Shown here piece after piece: positions 7,010 to 16,595 of a DNA stretch of 42,073 nt (position 1 is the stretch's first letter; each line of letters begins with the position of its first letter). The stretch comes from Erysipelotrichaceae bacterium. GTDB taxonomy: Bacteria > Bacillota_I > Bacilli_A > RFN20 > CAG-826. Under the pieces are notes generated by a model. It was not told the origin of the DNA and did no database searches. It saw nothing but the letters and a program-made list of their open reading frames with translations. Where the stretch lies: NCBI GenBank assembly GCA_012744375.1, contig JAAYCD010000108.1:1-42073 (forward strand), in the 5' to 3' direction. The translations under genes were made by a program, and so were the position numbers.

Positions 7010-8387
7010 TAATTGTGTCTACCTGAGACACTAAATCTGCTTTATCCTTGTTGTTATCGATAATATAATCGAGATCGGCCAAATGCTCGAAAAATTGATG
7101 GTTATCATCATTGATGCGCTTGTTAAAGGCGCTTTTTTCTTTATCTCTTAAATTTAACCTATTTATTTGATTTTCTTCATTGATATCAACACCGATTATT
7201 ATGTCAAACATATTTTGCATTTTCGCTTTAAATAATAGAGGAACTTCAGCAACTAATAGTTTTGAGGTCGATGTTTCAAAAATATTAGTAATTTCATTTT
7301 TTACAAGTGGGTGTATAAATCTTTCTAGTTTTGCCAAATCTAACGGATGATGAGCGAGATGGTTTCTTAAATTCACGATAAAATCACCGTCTTCTGGAAG
7401 ATTGAATTTTTTATTAATTTTATTTTGAATGACTTTGTCTTTATAAAGTTGATGAACAATTGCATCAGAAGAAATCGCTAAAAATTTGTGTTTATTAAAA
7501 ATTTCTAGAACTGAACTTTTTCCTGAAGCAATTTTTCCAACAATTGCAATCTTTAGTGGTGGATGTTTTCTGGGCTGACAATTAGGACAATAAGTCGTTC
7601 CACGGCCACCGATTTTGATAAATCTAAGAAATCTGTGACATACGACACACTTTTGACCTTGTCGCCCATAAACTGCGAGTTGTGTTTGGAAATTACCAGA
7701 AATGTCTTTACCTGGATGATAGCTTCGAATAGTAGAGCCTCCGCTTTTAATCGCTTCTAACAAAACTAACTTAGAATATTTAACAACGTTTTCCCAATCT
7801 GACATTGAAAGACTTTTAGTTGGGGTAAGAGGATGTAACTCACTTTTGAAAAGCACTTCATCTACATAAATATTACCTAAGCCAACAAAAAGCTTTTGGC
7901 TAAGTAAAGAGGTCTTGATTGGCAAACCAATTTTTTGTCCTTTTTTATATAATAACGCGACGTCCTTAATATCAAATGGTTCTGGCCCTAACTCTTTAAG
8001 TGATTGAATATTTTGATAACTTGCCTCGTCAGCCATGATCATCCGTCCAAAACAACGCGAATCATCATAACAAAGTTTCATATTATTATCTAAATGGAAA
8101 ACAACACGCGCATATTTACTATTTTCAAAAGATTCTGGTAATTCATAATACTTACCTTCCATTCTTAAATGAGAGACAAGCACTTTGTTATCGCTTAAAT
8201 GGAAAATCAAAAACTTTCCTCGACGGGTAATATTAAGAAATTTAGATCCTTTCATGAATTTAATAAATTCATGTTCAAGGTTATTAACGATACTTTTTCG
8301 TAAAATATCCACTTTCAAAACTGTGCGATTTTTAATAATCGGCAATAAGACATTTTTTACAGTTTCTACTTCTGGAAGTTCTGGCAT
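6972..8387 (-). CDS. mutM-coaE: Fusion of formamidopyrimidine-DNA glycosylase (MutM) and dephospho-CoA kinase (CoaE)
   Basis: One uninterrupted 471-residue frame joins two complete enzymes. Residues 1-272 are MutM/Fpg: N-terminal PELPEVETV with the catalytic Pro2 and Glu3, the RRGKF lysine loop, HPGKDISGNFQ, and a C-terminal zinc finger with Cys247, 250, 267 and 270. MutM removes 8-oxoguanine. Residues 278-471 are CoaE, the last enzyme of coenzyme A synthesis: P-loop GKIASGKS at 284-291, SSDAIVHQLY, HPLVKNEI, EVPLLF and DYIIDN. The linker QPRKHPP is about six residues, with no start codon or ribosome-binding site between the parts. mutM and coaE are often neighbours downstream of polA in Bacilli, so the fusion likely arose in place. 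It begins 4 nt after the polA stop. Confidence 0.95.
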   Translation of the reverse strand: MPELPEVETVKNVLLPIIKNRTVLKVDILRKSIVNNLEHEFIKFMKGSKFLNITRRGKFLIFHLSDNKVLVSHLRMEGKYYELPESFENSKYARVVFHLDNNMKLCYDDSRCFGRMIMADEASYQNIQSLKELGPEPFDIKDVALLYKKGQKIGLPIKTSLLSQKLFVGLGNIYVDEVLFKSELHPLTPTKSLSMSDWENVVKYSKLVLLEAIKSGGSTIRSYHPGKDISGNFQTQLAVYGRQGQKCVVCHRFLRFIKIGGRGTTYCPNCQPRKHPPLKIAIVGKIASGKSSVLEIFNKHKFLAISSDAIVHQLYKDKVIQNKINKKFNLPEDGDFIVNLRNHLAHHPLDLAKLERFIHPLVKNEITNIFETSTSKLLVAEVPLLFKAKMQNMFDIIIGVDINEENQINRLNLRDKEKSAFNKRINDDNHQFFEHLADLDYIIDNNKDKADLVSQVDTIINKVLSRLNQSL

Positions 8388-8391
8388 ATTA

Positions 8392-10989
8392 TTATTTAGC
8401 GCTATACCAATCTAAACCAAAACCACCATTAACTTCAAGTGGTATGCCTAGATTTAAAACGTTCTCCATAATGTTTTTAATTAAATCGAAAATCTGCTCT
8501 TTTTCTTCGCTAGGAACACGGAAAATTAGTTCGTCATGAATTTGAAGAACCATGCGTGTTTGATATCCCCCAGCTTCTAAAGCTTGGTGTATTTTTATCA
8601 TGGCTAGCTTAATCAAATCAGCAGCAGTACCTTGGACAGGTGCATTCATCGCAGCGCGTTTAGCTCCTTCTCTTTTTTGATAATTGGTGTCACTTAATTC
8701 TCTTAAATATCGTCTTCTGCCTAATAAGGTAGAAACATAACCATCCTTAAGAGCATCACTAACAATGCTATTAAAGAAATTTGCTACTTCTGGGAAATTA
8801 TGAAAAAATGCATCGATAATTGCTTTAGCTTCTTTTGGTGGAATGTCTAGTTGTTCGGCTAGCCCCCAATCAGAGATGCCATATACAACACCAAAATTTA
8901 CAGTTTTTGCTTTGCGTCTTTGCAAATCACTTGGTGATGATTGAAGGTTAAATAATTTCATTGCCGTTGCTGAATGAATATCTTGATTAGAAAGAAAAAT
9001 TTCTTTTAACGATTGACAATTTGAAAGCGCGGCCAAAACTCTTAATTCAATTTGCGAATAGTCAAAAGAAAGAATTTCAAATTGATGGTTTGGATAATAG
9101 AAAGCTTTTCTGATCGCCTTACCTTCTTCAAATCTAACTGAGATATTTTGAATATTTGGGTCAGAAGCAGACAATCGACCAGTGGTGGTCAATGCTTGAT
9201 TAAACTTAGGATGGATTTTACCATCGGGATAAATATGATGTTTTAATCCTTCCACATATGTAGTCAATAACTTAAAGTATTTGCGATATTCTAAAATTTT
9301 CTCAACAACTGGATGCTCGTCAATTATATCATTAAGTGAATCGACGGCCGTCGACAACTTCCGATTACTTGATAAGCCAAGTTTATTGAACAAGATATCA
9401 GCGATTTGTTTTGGCGAAGCAAGATTAAACATTTCGCCGACCATATCAAATATCTCGTTTGAAAGTTCATCGAGCTTTTGCTGATATGTTTCGCCAAAAT
9501 GTTGAAGAACGTTTATGTCCAATGGGAAACCCTCAATTTCCATATCGGCGAGAGTATCGACTAATGGAATTTCTAACTCTTCAAATAGTCTAAATAATTC
9601 CATCTTTTCTAACTCTTCTTGGATTTTTCTTGTTAATTTCATGGTAAAAAATGCAATTCTACAACTTCTTTCGATGTCTTCGGCAGTGAACAAAGATAAA
9701 GTTTCAACACCATTTCCTAAATCAACACCATGAATATTCATGACGACTTGAACATCGTTTTTGATTGTGGAATCTAATAGATAAGAAGCGATCAATAAAT
9801 CAAACTTTAAGCCACTAATCGCAATATCGTTTTTATTTAATGCGACTTTGATGGCTTTATAGTCAAAGCAATATTTTTGTATGGCTTTATCTTTTAATAT
9901 CTCTAAAGCAACTGGGTCACTTTTTAAGTCTTCAATTTTTAAATAATAAGAAATTTCACCATTAGAAAATGCCATGCCATAAAGCGACCCTAATGTATAA
10001 TTATCGTCTTGATAATCTAAGGCAATACCAATTTGTTTATCAAATTTAATGCCTTTGAGCGAACTAACAACCTTGATTGGTACTTCAACTTTAGCAAGGT
10101 CAGATTTCTTCCACTTAGGACTTAAGCGCGCAATGAATTGTTTCAGCCCATATTTTTGTGCAAAAGCACTTACGGCCGTAAATTCATAACCGCGATAAAT
10201 GGTGTCTTCTATACTAAAAGGTAAATCAACATCTGTTCTAATAATGGCTAAATCACGCGATAATCTCCCGATATCCTTTTGCTCTTTCAAAGATTCTCCA
10301 ATCTTGCCGTTTATTTCGTCAGCATGAGCGACGATATTATCAAACGAACCATACTGTTTGATGAGCTTAACAGCTGTGACATTACCAATTCCCTTAATGC
10401 CAGGAATATTGTCACTATCGTCACCTCTAAGCCCTTTATAGTCAACGATTTGTTCTGGAGCAAAGCCATAAGTTTCTTCGACTAGTTTAGGGGTCATAGT
10501 GACGACATCAGATAAGCCTTTTTTTATAATATTGACGGAAATCTTTTCGCTCACCAATTGTAAAAAATCGCGATCAGAAGTATATATGACAACTTCATAA
10601 CCAGCCTTTTCCGCTTTCTTTGCAACCGTGCCCGCAATGTCATCACCTTCAAATCCATCTTGTTCGTAAGTGAAAATATTAAGAGCGTTAAGCATTTCTC
10701 GTGCAATTGGAAACTGTTGGACAAGTTCTTCTGGAGTCGGTTTACGGTGAATTTTATATGTATCTAGCAAATCGTTTCTAAAAGTGTCTTTACCTGTATC
10801 GAAAGCAACTATGATACCTTCATCCTCTTTTAATTTTCCTAAGATTTTGTTTATCATCGTCGAAAAAGTAAAAATCGCGTTAGTCGGAATGCCTTCCTGA
10901 TTACGCATAATTTCCATACCAGGATAAGCAGTAGCAAAGTACGCTCTAAATAGTAATGAATTACCATCAATGATTGTTATTTTACTCAT
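8392..10989 (-). CDS. polA: DNA polymerase I with inactive 3'-5' exonuclease domain
   Basis: The start is at MSKITIIDGNSLLFRAY (865 residues); the track's N-terminal extension lies inside dnaE. The ATG overlaps the dnaE stop (ATGAGTAA) and has GGAGG upstream. The 5' nuclease domain, about residues 1-290, keeps the acidic metal-binding motifs (GFEGDDIAGT, YTSDRDFLQLV, RGDDSDNIPG). The central exonuclease-like domain lacks the DxE motif (GIALDYQDD instead), so proofreading is probably absent, as in Bacillus PolA. The polymerase has motif A DYSQIELR at about 643, motif B RRKAKTVNFGVVYG at about 691 and motif C QIHDELIF at about 816. Its role is Okazaki fragment processing and repair. It lies between dnaE and mutM-coaE in one operon. 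Confidence 0.97.
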   Translation of the reverse strand: MSKITIIDGNSLLFRAYFATAYPGMEIMRNQEGIPTNAIFTFSTMINKILGKLKEDEGIIVAFDTGKDTFRNDLLDTYKIHRKPTPEELVQQFPIAREMLNALNIFTYEQDGFEGDDIAGTVAKKAEKAGYEVVIYTSDRDFLQLVSEKISVNIIKKGLSDVVTMTPKLVEETYGFAPEQIVDYKGLRGDDSDNIPGIKGIGNVTAVKLIKQYGSFDNIVAHADEINGKIGESLKEQKDIGRLSRDLAIIRTDVDLPFSIEDTIYRGYEFTAVSAFAQKYGLKQFIARLSPKWKKSDLAKVEVPIKVVSSLKGIKFDKQIGIALDYQDDNYTLGSLYGMAFSNGEISYYLKIEDLKSDPVALEILKDKAIQKYCFDYKAIKVALNKNDIAISGLKFDLLIASYLLDSTIKNDVQVVMNIHGVDLGNGVETLSLFTAEDIERSCRIAFFTMKLTRKIQEELEKMELFRLFEELEIPLVDTLADMEIEGFPLDINVLQHFGETYQQKLDELSNEIFDMVGEMFNLASPKQIADILFNKLGLSSNRKLSTAVDSLNDIIDEHPVVEKILEYRKYFKLLTTYVEGLKHHIYPDGKIHPKFNQALTTTGRLSASDPNIQNISVRFEEGKAIRKAFYYPNHQFEILSFDYSQIELRVLAALSNCQSLKEIFLSNQDIHSATAMKLFNLQSSPSDLQRRKAKTVNFGVVYGISDWGLAEQLDIPPKEAKAIIDAFFHNFPEVANFFNSIVSDALKDGYVSTLLGRRRYLRELSDTNYQKREGAKRAAMNAPVQGTAADLIKLAMIKIHQALEAGGYQTRMVLQIHDELIFRVPSEEKEQIFDLIKNIMENVLNLGIPLEVNGGFGLDWYSAK

Positions 10990-13900
10990 AAATTTCGTCC
11001 TCCAATGGAGTAATGTTGTTAGCGATGAAGGTAGTTTCTTCATCTCTTCTATCACGTTTAATTTCACACACGACCAGGTTGTTTTTTTCTAATAAAGACA
11101 CAGCCTCGGCATAAAGCACTGGGAAAACAATAATTTCCATTTCGTCGGTCTCATCTAATAACTTAACAAAGGCCATGGTTGTTCCTTTTTTGGTATTAAT
11201 CTTTTTGATAGCTCTTATTAAGCCAGCAATTTTAGCTTTGTTTGTTTGCTTAGCTTCAACGATAGGCGTTACTTCTTTTTCAACTAGTAAATGTTGTTTA
11301 TAGTGCAACGGATTACTAGAAAGCATCATTCCTAATACTTCATATTCTTTTTCTAAATTTTCCAGCGGGTCATCTTTTTGCTCAATAATGTAAGGTGCTA
11401 AATATGGAGAAAAGCCAATATTAAGTTGACCATTATCTTGATAAGTAAGTTCCGCATATTGTAAGGCACTTTTGATCGTCGCTCTCAGCGAAGCGCGAGA
11501 AGCAGTAAAGCAATCAAAGCAACCCGCATCAATAAGTTTTGTTAATTGTTCTTCAGTAAGTTTGTTTTGATACATCCGTGAGACAAAATCAAAAAAGTCG
11601 CTAAATGGTTTGTCATTTCTTTCAGTCAAGATGTTATCTACTAATATGTTATTAATGCCCTTAATTGCATTGAGTGGGAATAGTAAACCACCTTCTGAAA
11701 TCTTAAAACTCTTTGAAGATAAATTGATGTGCGGTGAAATAATTTTAATGTCGCGCTTCTTCATCTCGCTTACGTACTCGTTAAATTTTGTGTCACTCGT
11801 GCCACTAGCGGTTTCTAAAATAGCAGCATAAAACTGTAAAGGGTAATGCAATTTTAAAAAGGCTGTCCGACATGTGATCACCGCATAAACAGAAGCGTGC
11901 GACTTATTAAAAGCGTAATCTGCAAATTTTCTAATCGTTTCAAACACTTTGCGCGCTACTTTTTCCTCATGGCCATTCTTTAATGAGCCTTGAATAAAAA
12001 GTCGTTCATTATTTGCAAATTGCTCAGCATCTTTTTTGCTTATAGCTCTTCTAAACAAATCGGCTTCGGCCATGGAAAATCCTGCCATTGTTCTCGCAAT
12101 TTCATTTACTTGTTCTTGATAAACAATAATGCCATAAGTTGATTTTAATATTGGTTCTAAACACGGATCATCATATGTAATGGCCTCTTTACCTTCTTTT
12201 CTTCTTCCGTATGAAGGAATTGAATCCATAGGACCTGGTCTATATAAAGCCAATAGTGCTACCACGTCGTCAAAACAACTTGGTTTAAGTAAACTAATCG
12301 CTCTTTTTATACCTGAACTTTCAAGTTGGAAAATGCCCATTGTTTGATTAGAGGCAATTAAGTTAAAGACGCCATTATCATTAAACGGAATATTAAACTT
12401 ATCGATAATTGGTTGATCTTTTCCTTCGTTAATTAGGTCAACGCAATAGGCAATAGTCGTTAAGTTTCTTAAAGATAAAAAGTCAATTTTTAAAAACCCT
12501 TGGTCTTCCAAATAGTTTAATTCATACTGCGAAATATAATGACCAGCAAAATCAGTAGTTAAAGGCAAGACTTCTTCAAGTGGACCATTATTCAAAATCA
12601 CCCCAGCTGGGTGCAATCCATTTTGTCTAATCAAACCTTCGATTTTGCTTGCTAAAGACACAATCGTTAAAAAATAGTCATCACTATCGACAAGTTTCCT
12701 AAACTCAGGCAGTTGTTTGTATGATTCTTTTAAGGACAGTTTTGGGTTTGATAAACGTTTACTTAATAAGTCAATATGACGCGTTGGGTAATTGTAAACA
12801 CGACCGATATCTCTAAGAGATTGCTTGGCCTGAATAGTTTGATAAGTAACGATATTAGCCACGCGACTATTGCCATATTTTTCTCTAACATATTCAACAA
12901 CATCATTACGACTAATATCCATGAAGTCGATATCAATATCAGGCATAGTTTGTCGAAAAGGATTTAAAAATCTTTCGAATTGTAATTCTTCTTTTATGGG
13001 GTCGATTTCTGTTATATCGAGCAAATAGGACACTAAACTTCCAGCGGCGCTACCACGTCCTGGTCCAACTAAGATACGATTATTTTTAGCGTAAGAAATA
13101 AAATCTTGAACGATTAGAAAATAATCTGCATACCCCAGTTTAGAAATTGTTTCTACTTCATAACTTAATCTTTTTTTGTATATTTCAAATTGATTTAAAC
13201 CTTTATTTTTGAGACTTTCCTCACAAAGCAACTTAAGATTCTCTGAGGAATTAGAAACAGGAAAACGCATTAGTTCACCGCGCTTTTGATGGAATGAAAA
13301 ATTGACTGAATCTAAGATTGCTTTAGTGGTTGCAATTTCATTTGTAGTGTATATCTTAGAATAGTTTTTATAGGTCATGAAATAGTCTTGACCAATCAAA
13401 CTTTTTTCTTTCAATACCTCGTCTTTATCTTCTTTGGCAATTGCTTCTGCAATTGCTAAAACGATTGCATCATCGCTTTTTAAATAACGGATTTTTGGAA
13501 AAGCGACCGATCGATAAGGATGGTTATCAAGAAAATTTCTAATCTCATTAGCGTATTTTACTTCTTCTTTGCTAGTAACGGAAATTCCTAAATAAAAGTT
13601 GTTCTTAAATAAGGCATCATATTGATACAGCAGCCTATTTAACTTTTCTTTGTCTTCTTGAAATGCCGCTTTGAACTTGTCATTGGATGTTTCAATAATA
13701 CAAATTAAACCTTCGCAATAATCCTTAAGTAATTGTTCGGAAAAGGTTTGGCTATTAATCGCAGTGGTCAGCTTCATTAAATGACGATAACCAATTTCAT
13801 TTTGAACATATAAGCATAAAACATCATCGTTCACGATAATTTCCATACCGATGATGTAAGGGCGAGACAATTCTTCAGCGACTTTTACAAAAGCTGGGAC

Positions 13901-14041
13901 GCCATACATGACCCCGATGTCACAAAGGCCAAGACCATAGTATTCATTTTTTTGAATTCCAGTTTTTATTCTTTCCATGGTTAGGCCACTTTGTAAAAAA
14001 GAATAGTCAGAAATAATCCGTAGTGGAACAAAATCATTCAT
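10982..14041 (-). CDS. dnaE: DNA polymerase III alpha subunit, DnaE type
   Basis: Replicative C-family polymerase, 1019 residues from ATG at 14041. The track's ATG at 14059 lies upstream of the apparent -10 box, and the residues it adds (MRYIRN) are not family-like, so Met7 is preferred. Catalytic acids lie in PDIDIDFMD; GPGRGSAAGSLVSYLL, the fingers region and a helix-hairpin-helix region are present. A C-terminal OB-fold follows (AKIAGLIRAIKKINTKKGTTMAFVKL). The N-terminal PHP domain has lost its histidines (PLRIISDYS in place of HLxVHSxYS), so no PHP exonuclease is expected. In Bacilli a DnaE of this size works alongside PolC; no polC is in this window. polA follows with an 8-nt overlap. 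Confidence 0.96.
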   Translation of the reverse strand: MNDFVPLRIISDYSFLQSGLTMERIKTGIQKNEYYGLGLCDIGVMYGVPAFVKVAEELSRPYIIGMEIIVNDDVLCLYVQNEIGYRHLMKLTTAINSQTFSEQLLKDYCEGLICIIETSNDKFKAAFQEDKEKLNRLLYQYDALFKNNFYLGISVTSKEEVKYANEIRNFLDNHPYRSVAFPKIRYLKSDDAIVLAIAEAIAKEDKDEVLKEKSLIGQDYFMTYKNYSKIYTTNEIATTKAILDSVNFSFHQKRGELMRFPVSNSSENLKLLCEESLKNKGLNQFEIYKKRLSYEVETISKLGYADYFLIVQDFISYAKNNRILVGPGRGSAAGSLVSYLLDITEIDPIKEELQFERFLNPFRQTMPDIDIDFMDISRNDVVEYVREKYGNSRVANIVTYQTIQAKQSLRDIGRVYNYPTRHIDLLSKRLSNPKLSLKESYKQLPEFRKLVDSDDYFLTIVSLASKIEGLIRQNGLHPAGVILNNGPLEEVLPLTTDFAGHYISQYELNYLEDQGFLKIDFLSLRNLTTIAYCVDLINEGKDQPIIDKFNIPFNDNGVFNLIASNQTMGIFQLESSGIKRAISLLKPSCFDDVVALLALYRPGPMDSIPSYGRRKEGKEAITYDDPCLEPILKSTYGIIVYQEQVNEIARTMAGFSMAEADLFRRAISKKDAEQFANNERLFIQGSLKNGHEEKVARKVFETIRKFADYAFNKSHASVYAVITCRTAFLKLHYPLQFYAAILETASGTSDTKFNEYVSEMKKRDIKIISPHINLSSKSFKISEGGLLFPLNAIKGINNILVDNILTERNDKPFSDFFDFVSRMYQNKLTEEQLTKLIDAGCFDCFTASRASLRATIKSALQYAELTYQDNGQLNIGFSPYLAPYIIEQKDDPLENLEKEYEVLGMMLSSNPLHYKQHLLVEKEVTPIVEAKQTNKAKIAGLIRAIKKINTKKGTTMAFVKLLDETDEMEIIVFPVLYAEAVSLLEKNNLVVCEIKRDRRDEETTFIANNITPLEDEIYE

Positions 14042-14047
14042 ATTTCT

Positions 14048-14053
14048 AATATA
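14048..14053 (-). promoter_or_regulatory. -10 box of dnaE promoter, leaderless layout
   Basis: TATATT on the minus strand is followed by 6 nt and then the ATG of dnaE, so transcription should start at or within one base of the start codon. No Shine-Dalgarno is present. The -35 region (TTTATT at 16 nt) is weak. The box lies just beyond the nrnA terminator. Confidence 0.5.
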
Positions 14054-14066
14054 GCGCATTTAGGTG

Positions 14067-14100
14067 GCAAATAAAATAAAAGGTACTTTTTGAGTACCTT
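14067..14100 (-). terminator. Rho-independent terminator of ackA-nrnA
   Basis: The perfect 8-bp stem AAGGTACT/AGTACCTT (14080-14100) is followed on the minus strand by TTATTTTATTT. The stem begins at the nrnA stop codon. It separates ackA-nrnA from the dnaE operon. Confidence 0.82.
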
Positions 14101-15095
14101 TATTTTGCGAATAATGAATCAAAATCAGCGATAAATTGATCAAGTTCAGCGATATTGTTGAGCTTAGCGCCACTTGCTTGAGCGTGACCGCCACCTCCCC
14201 AACGTGCTGCTAGTTCGTTAATTGGCGTTTTCTTGCTCCGGATGGAAATGCGCCAGCAACCATCTTTTTTATCTTCGGAAATCGAGCACCAACCATTGAT
14301 GCCTTCAATGTTAGAAAATAGGTTAACATTTTCCTTACCTCTTTCAGTGGTAATGTGAAGTTCTTTTAACACTTCGTCAGGTAAGACATAATATGCAACA
14401 CCATTGGGCGAAAGTTTAAAATGTTCCAAAATATAACCCGTAATTTTCAAGTCTTCAATTTGCTTGGTGTACATCGCTTGATAAACAGCGCTCAAATCTA
14501 TACCTCTACTTAATAAGTATGCGGCAGTGATAAACGATACTTCAGAAGTAGAAGAATATTGAAATCTACCAGAGTCGCCCGCAATAGCGGAATAAAAATA
14601 ACTAGCGGCTTCTTTAGAAAAAATATAGCGGCCTTTGAAGGCTTGTAAAATACAAGTGATAAGTTCGCTTGCAGCACATGCTTTAACATTAACAATTGAG
14701 ATATCACCAAAACGCTCGGTTTCTGGGTGATGATCAATTTTGACGATGAAACTCGCTTTTTGCCAACGCGGATCAGAAATACGTGCCATATTGGCAACAT
14801 CGATGATTAAAGCTAAGAAAGGTTGGTTAAACCATTCCTCGTTGACGCGATCAGTTTCAGGATAAAGACGACCAGTAAAAACGTCATGGTTATCGCCTAA
14901 GATTTTAATGTCTTTCTTAGGAAAATTATCCTTTAGCCAAGTTGCTAAACCGAATTGAGTTCCTAAACAATCAAAATCCGGTGTTGCGTGACGAAAAACA
15001 GCGATGTGGTCAAAGCGTTTAATCGCTTGCTGAATGGCTTTAATGTCCTTTTTATAAGGCGCGAGATATTGGATAATTTCCTTATTTAATTTCAT
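14100..15095 (-). CDS. nrnA: DHH/DHHA1 phosphoesterase, NrnA-like
   Basis: The 331-residue protein starts at MKLNKEIIQYL; the ATG lies 1 nt after the ackA stop with an AAAGGA site inside the ackA end. It has the DHH-family motifs: RHATPDFDCLGTQ near the N-terminus, VKIDHHPE, GDSGRF, and C-terminal DHHA1 GGGGHAQASGA. NrnA proteins degrade nanoRNAs and dinucleotides and may dephosphorylate pAp; some relatives act on cyclic dinucleotide products. Exact substrate preference cannot be read from sequence. It is probably co-transcribed with ackA. Confidence 0.88.
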   Translation of the reverse strand: MKLNKEIIQYLAPYKKDIKAIQQAIKRFDHIAVFRHATPDFDCLGTQFGLATWLKDNFPKKDIKILGDNHDVFTGRLYPETDRVNEEWFNQPFLALIIDVANMARISDPRWQKASFIVKIDHHPETERFGDISIVNVKACAASELITCILQAFKGRYIFSKEAASYFYSAIAGDSGRFQYSSTSEVSFITAAYLLSRGIDLSAVYQAMYTKQIEDLKITGYILEHFKLSPNGVAYYVLPDEVLKELHITTERGKENVNLFSNIEGINGWCSISEDKKDGCWRISIRSKKTPINELAARWGGGGHAQASGAKLNNIAELDQFIADFDSLFAK

Positions 15096-15096
15096 T

Positions 15097-16299
15097 TTAT
15101 TGTTTTCCTTTGATGCACATATTATAGGCATCGCGCGCAATCATGATTTCCTCATCAGTAGGAATGACTGCGACTTTAACTTTGCTTTCTGGTAAAGAAA
15201 TAAGCATATCTTTACCGCGAAGTTTGGCATTAACTTCTTCATTTATCTTAACACCTAATGATGATTCTAGTGCTTTACATACATCGCGACGTGTTCTTGG
15301 TTCGTTTTCGCCAATGCCGGCAGAGAAGATAATTAGGTCACATCCACCTAAACGAACATAATATTGACCGATATAATCTAAAATACGACGATTGAATAAT
15401 TTATTCGCTAAAATTGCTCTTGGATTACCATTATCGGCAGCTTCAATAATATCTCTTTGGTCATTGGAAATGCCAGAAACACCCAAGAAACCAGATTTCT
15501 TATTAAACATTTGGTAAACTTCTTCGGCAGATTTACCAGTGACAGAAACAACATAGTTAAATACACTTGGATCCATATCACCAGTTCTTGTTCCCATCAT
15601 GATGCCACCTAAAGGTGTTAAGCCCATCGAAGTAGCAACACACTTACCATCTTTAATCGCAGTGATAGAAGCTCCGGAGCCAATATGACAAGAAATAATT
15701 TTTGGATGTTCAACGCCTTCCAAATACTTTAAACCTTCTTGGGCCAAATATTGGTGAGAAGTACCGTGAGCCCCATATCTTCTAATGTCATATTTTTCTG
15801 TTAACACAAAAGGAATTGGGAAGACATAATCTTCTGGTTCCATAGATTGATGAAATGCGGTATCGAAAGTGGCAACAGCAGGACAATTAGGCAACACTTC
15901 CTTAAAAGCGCGGAAACACACTAAGTGTGCTGGGTTATGAAGAACCGCTAATGGAATAAGTGATTCAATTTTCTTTTCAGTATCTTCATCAAAGAAAGCA
16001 GAACTCGAGAAATATTTACCGCCTTGAACGACGCGATGGCCAATGGCTCTAATTTCATCGTAGTCTTTAATAATACCTTTCTCTAATAATGTATCAACCA
16101 CTAATTTGGCCGCGACTGCGTGATTAGGGAAGACTGGGTAGGAAACTTCTTTTTTTCCATCATACTTAAAAGTGAAAATACCACTTTTTTCACCAACTCT
16201 TTCACAGTTACCGGAACAGAGTACTTTTTCTTCAGGCATGTCATACAGTTTGAACTTTAATGATGAACTACCGGAATTTATTGTCATTACAAACGTCAT
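15097..16299 (-). CDS. ackA: Acetate kinase
   Basis: The 400-residue protein has normal length. It interconverts acetyl phosphate plus ADP and acetate plus ATP, the energy-yielding end of fermentation. Visible signatures are INSGSSSLKFKL at the N-terminus, the ATP/substrate block SCHIGSGAS...GLTPLGGIMMGTRTGDMDP, and the late phosphate-binding IIFSAGIGEN. An AAAGGA site precedes ATG at 16299 by about 10 nt; a second Met at residue 5 is a less likely start. A good SigA promoter lies upstream. No phosphotransacetylase gene is in the window. Confidence 0.97.
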   Translation of the reverse strand: MTFVMTINSGSSSLKFKLYDMPEEKVLCSGNCERVGEKSGIFTFKYDGKKEVSYPVFPNHAVAAKLVVDTLLEKGIIKDYDEIRAIGHRVVQGGKYFSSSAFFDEDTEKKIESLIPLAVLHNPAHLVCFRAFKEVLPNCPAVATFDTAFHQSMEPEDYVFPIPFVLTEKYDIRRYGAHGTSHQYLAQEGLKYLEGVEHPKIISCHIGSGASITAIKDGKCVATSMGLTPLGGIMMGTRTGDMDPSVFNYVVSVTGKSAEEVYQMFNKKSGFLGVSGISNDQRDIIEAADNGNPRAILANKLFNRRILDYIGQYYVRLGGCDLIIFSAGIGENEPRTRRDVCKALESSLGVKINEEVNAKLRGKDMLISLPESKVKVAVIPTDEEIMIARDAYNMCIKGKQ

Positions 16300-16343
16300 A
16301 CTAATAAATCCTTTCTTCGATGTTTATTTATAAACATTAAAAC

Positions 16344-16372
16344 ATTATGTCATATTTGCCCTTTTCTTTCAA
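16344..16372 (-). promoter_or_regulatory. SigA-type promoter of ackA-nrnA
   Basis: TTGAAA (plus 16367-16372) and CATAAT (plus 16344-16349) on the minus strand are separated by exactly 17 nt, 44 nt upstream of the ackA ATG. Confidence 0.75.
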
Positions 16373-16409
16373 TTGTGTAAACAAACAAAACTATATAAAC
16401 GCAAATATG
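16351..16409. repeat. Inverted repeat in the ackA-glgB intergenic region
   Basis: CATATTTGC at 16351-16359 and its exact complement GCAAATATG at 16401-16409 face each other across 41 nt. The first arm lies in the spacer of the ackA promoter, so this could be an operator. The rest of the 320-bp intergenic stretch (16300-16619) is AT-rich control DNA; I see no gene or convincing CcpA site in it. Confidence 0.3.
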
Positions 16410-16589
16410 TCACACATTCAGTCAAAAAACAATCGAAGCAAAATAATCTAAATAATTAATCAAAATAGGTTAAACGGATGAAGAAAATCCTTAACGTCAT
16501 CAATTAAAAATAGCACAATTTTGCTATAAACATCTTGTCTAGTATATGCTATATATAATAAATCTAGTTTATTTGTGCTGGATTTTAAT

Positions 16590-16595
16590 TATAAT
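16590..16595 (+). promoter_or_regulatory. -10 box before glgB
   Basis: TATAAT lies 24 nt before the glgB ATG. The -35 region (GTTTAT at 17 nt) is poor. Another AT-rich candidate (TATATATAAT around 16551) lies further upstream, so the start site is uncertain. Confidence 0.4.

Noticed and set aside
10990-11067. Twenty-six-residue N-terminal extension of PolA
   Set aside because: It lies inside dnaE; the ATG at 10989 with GGAGG fits the family start.
10982-14059. dnaE start at the upstream ATG (14059)
   Set aside because: That ATG lies upstream of the likely -10 box and has no ribosome-binding site; Met7 is the better start.
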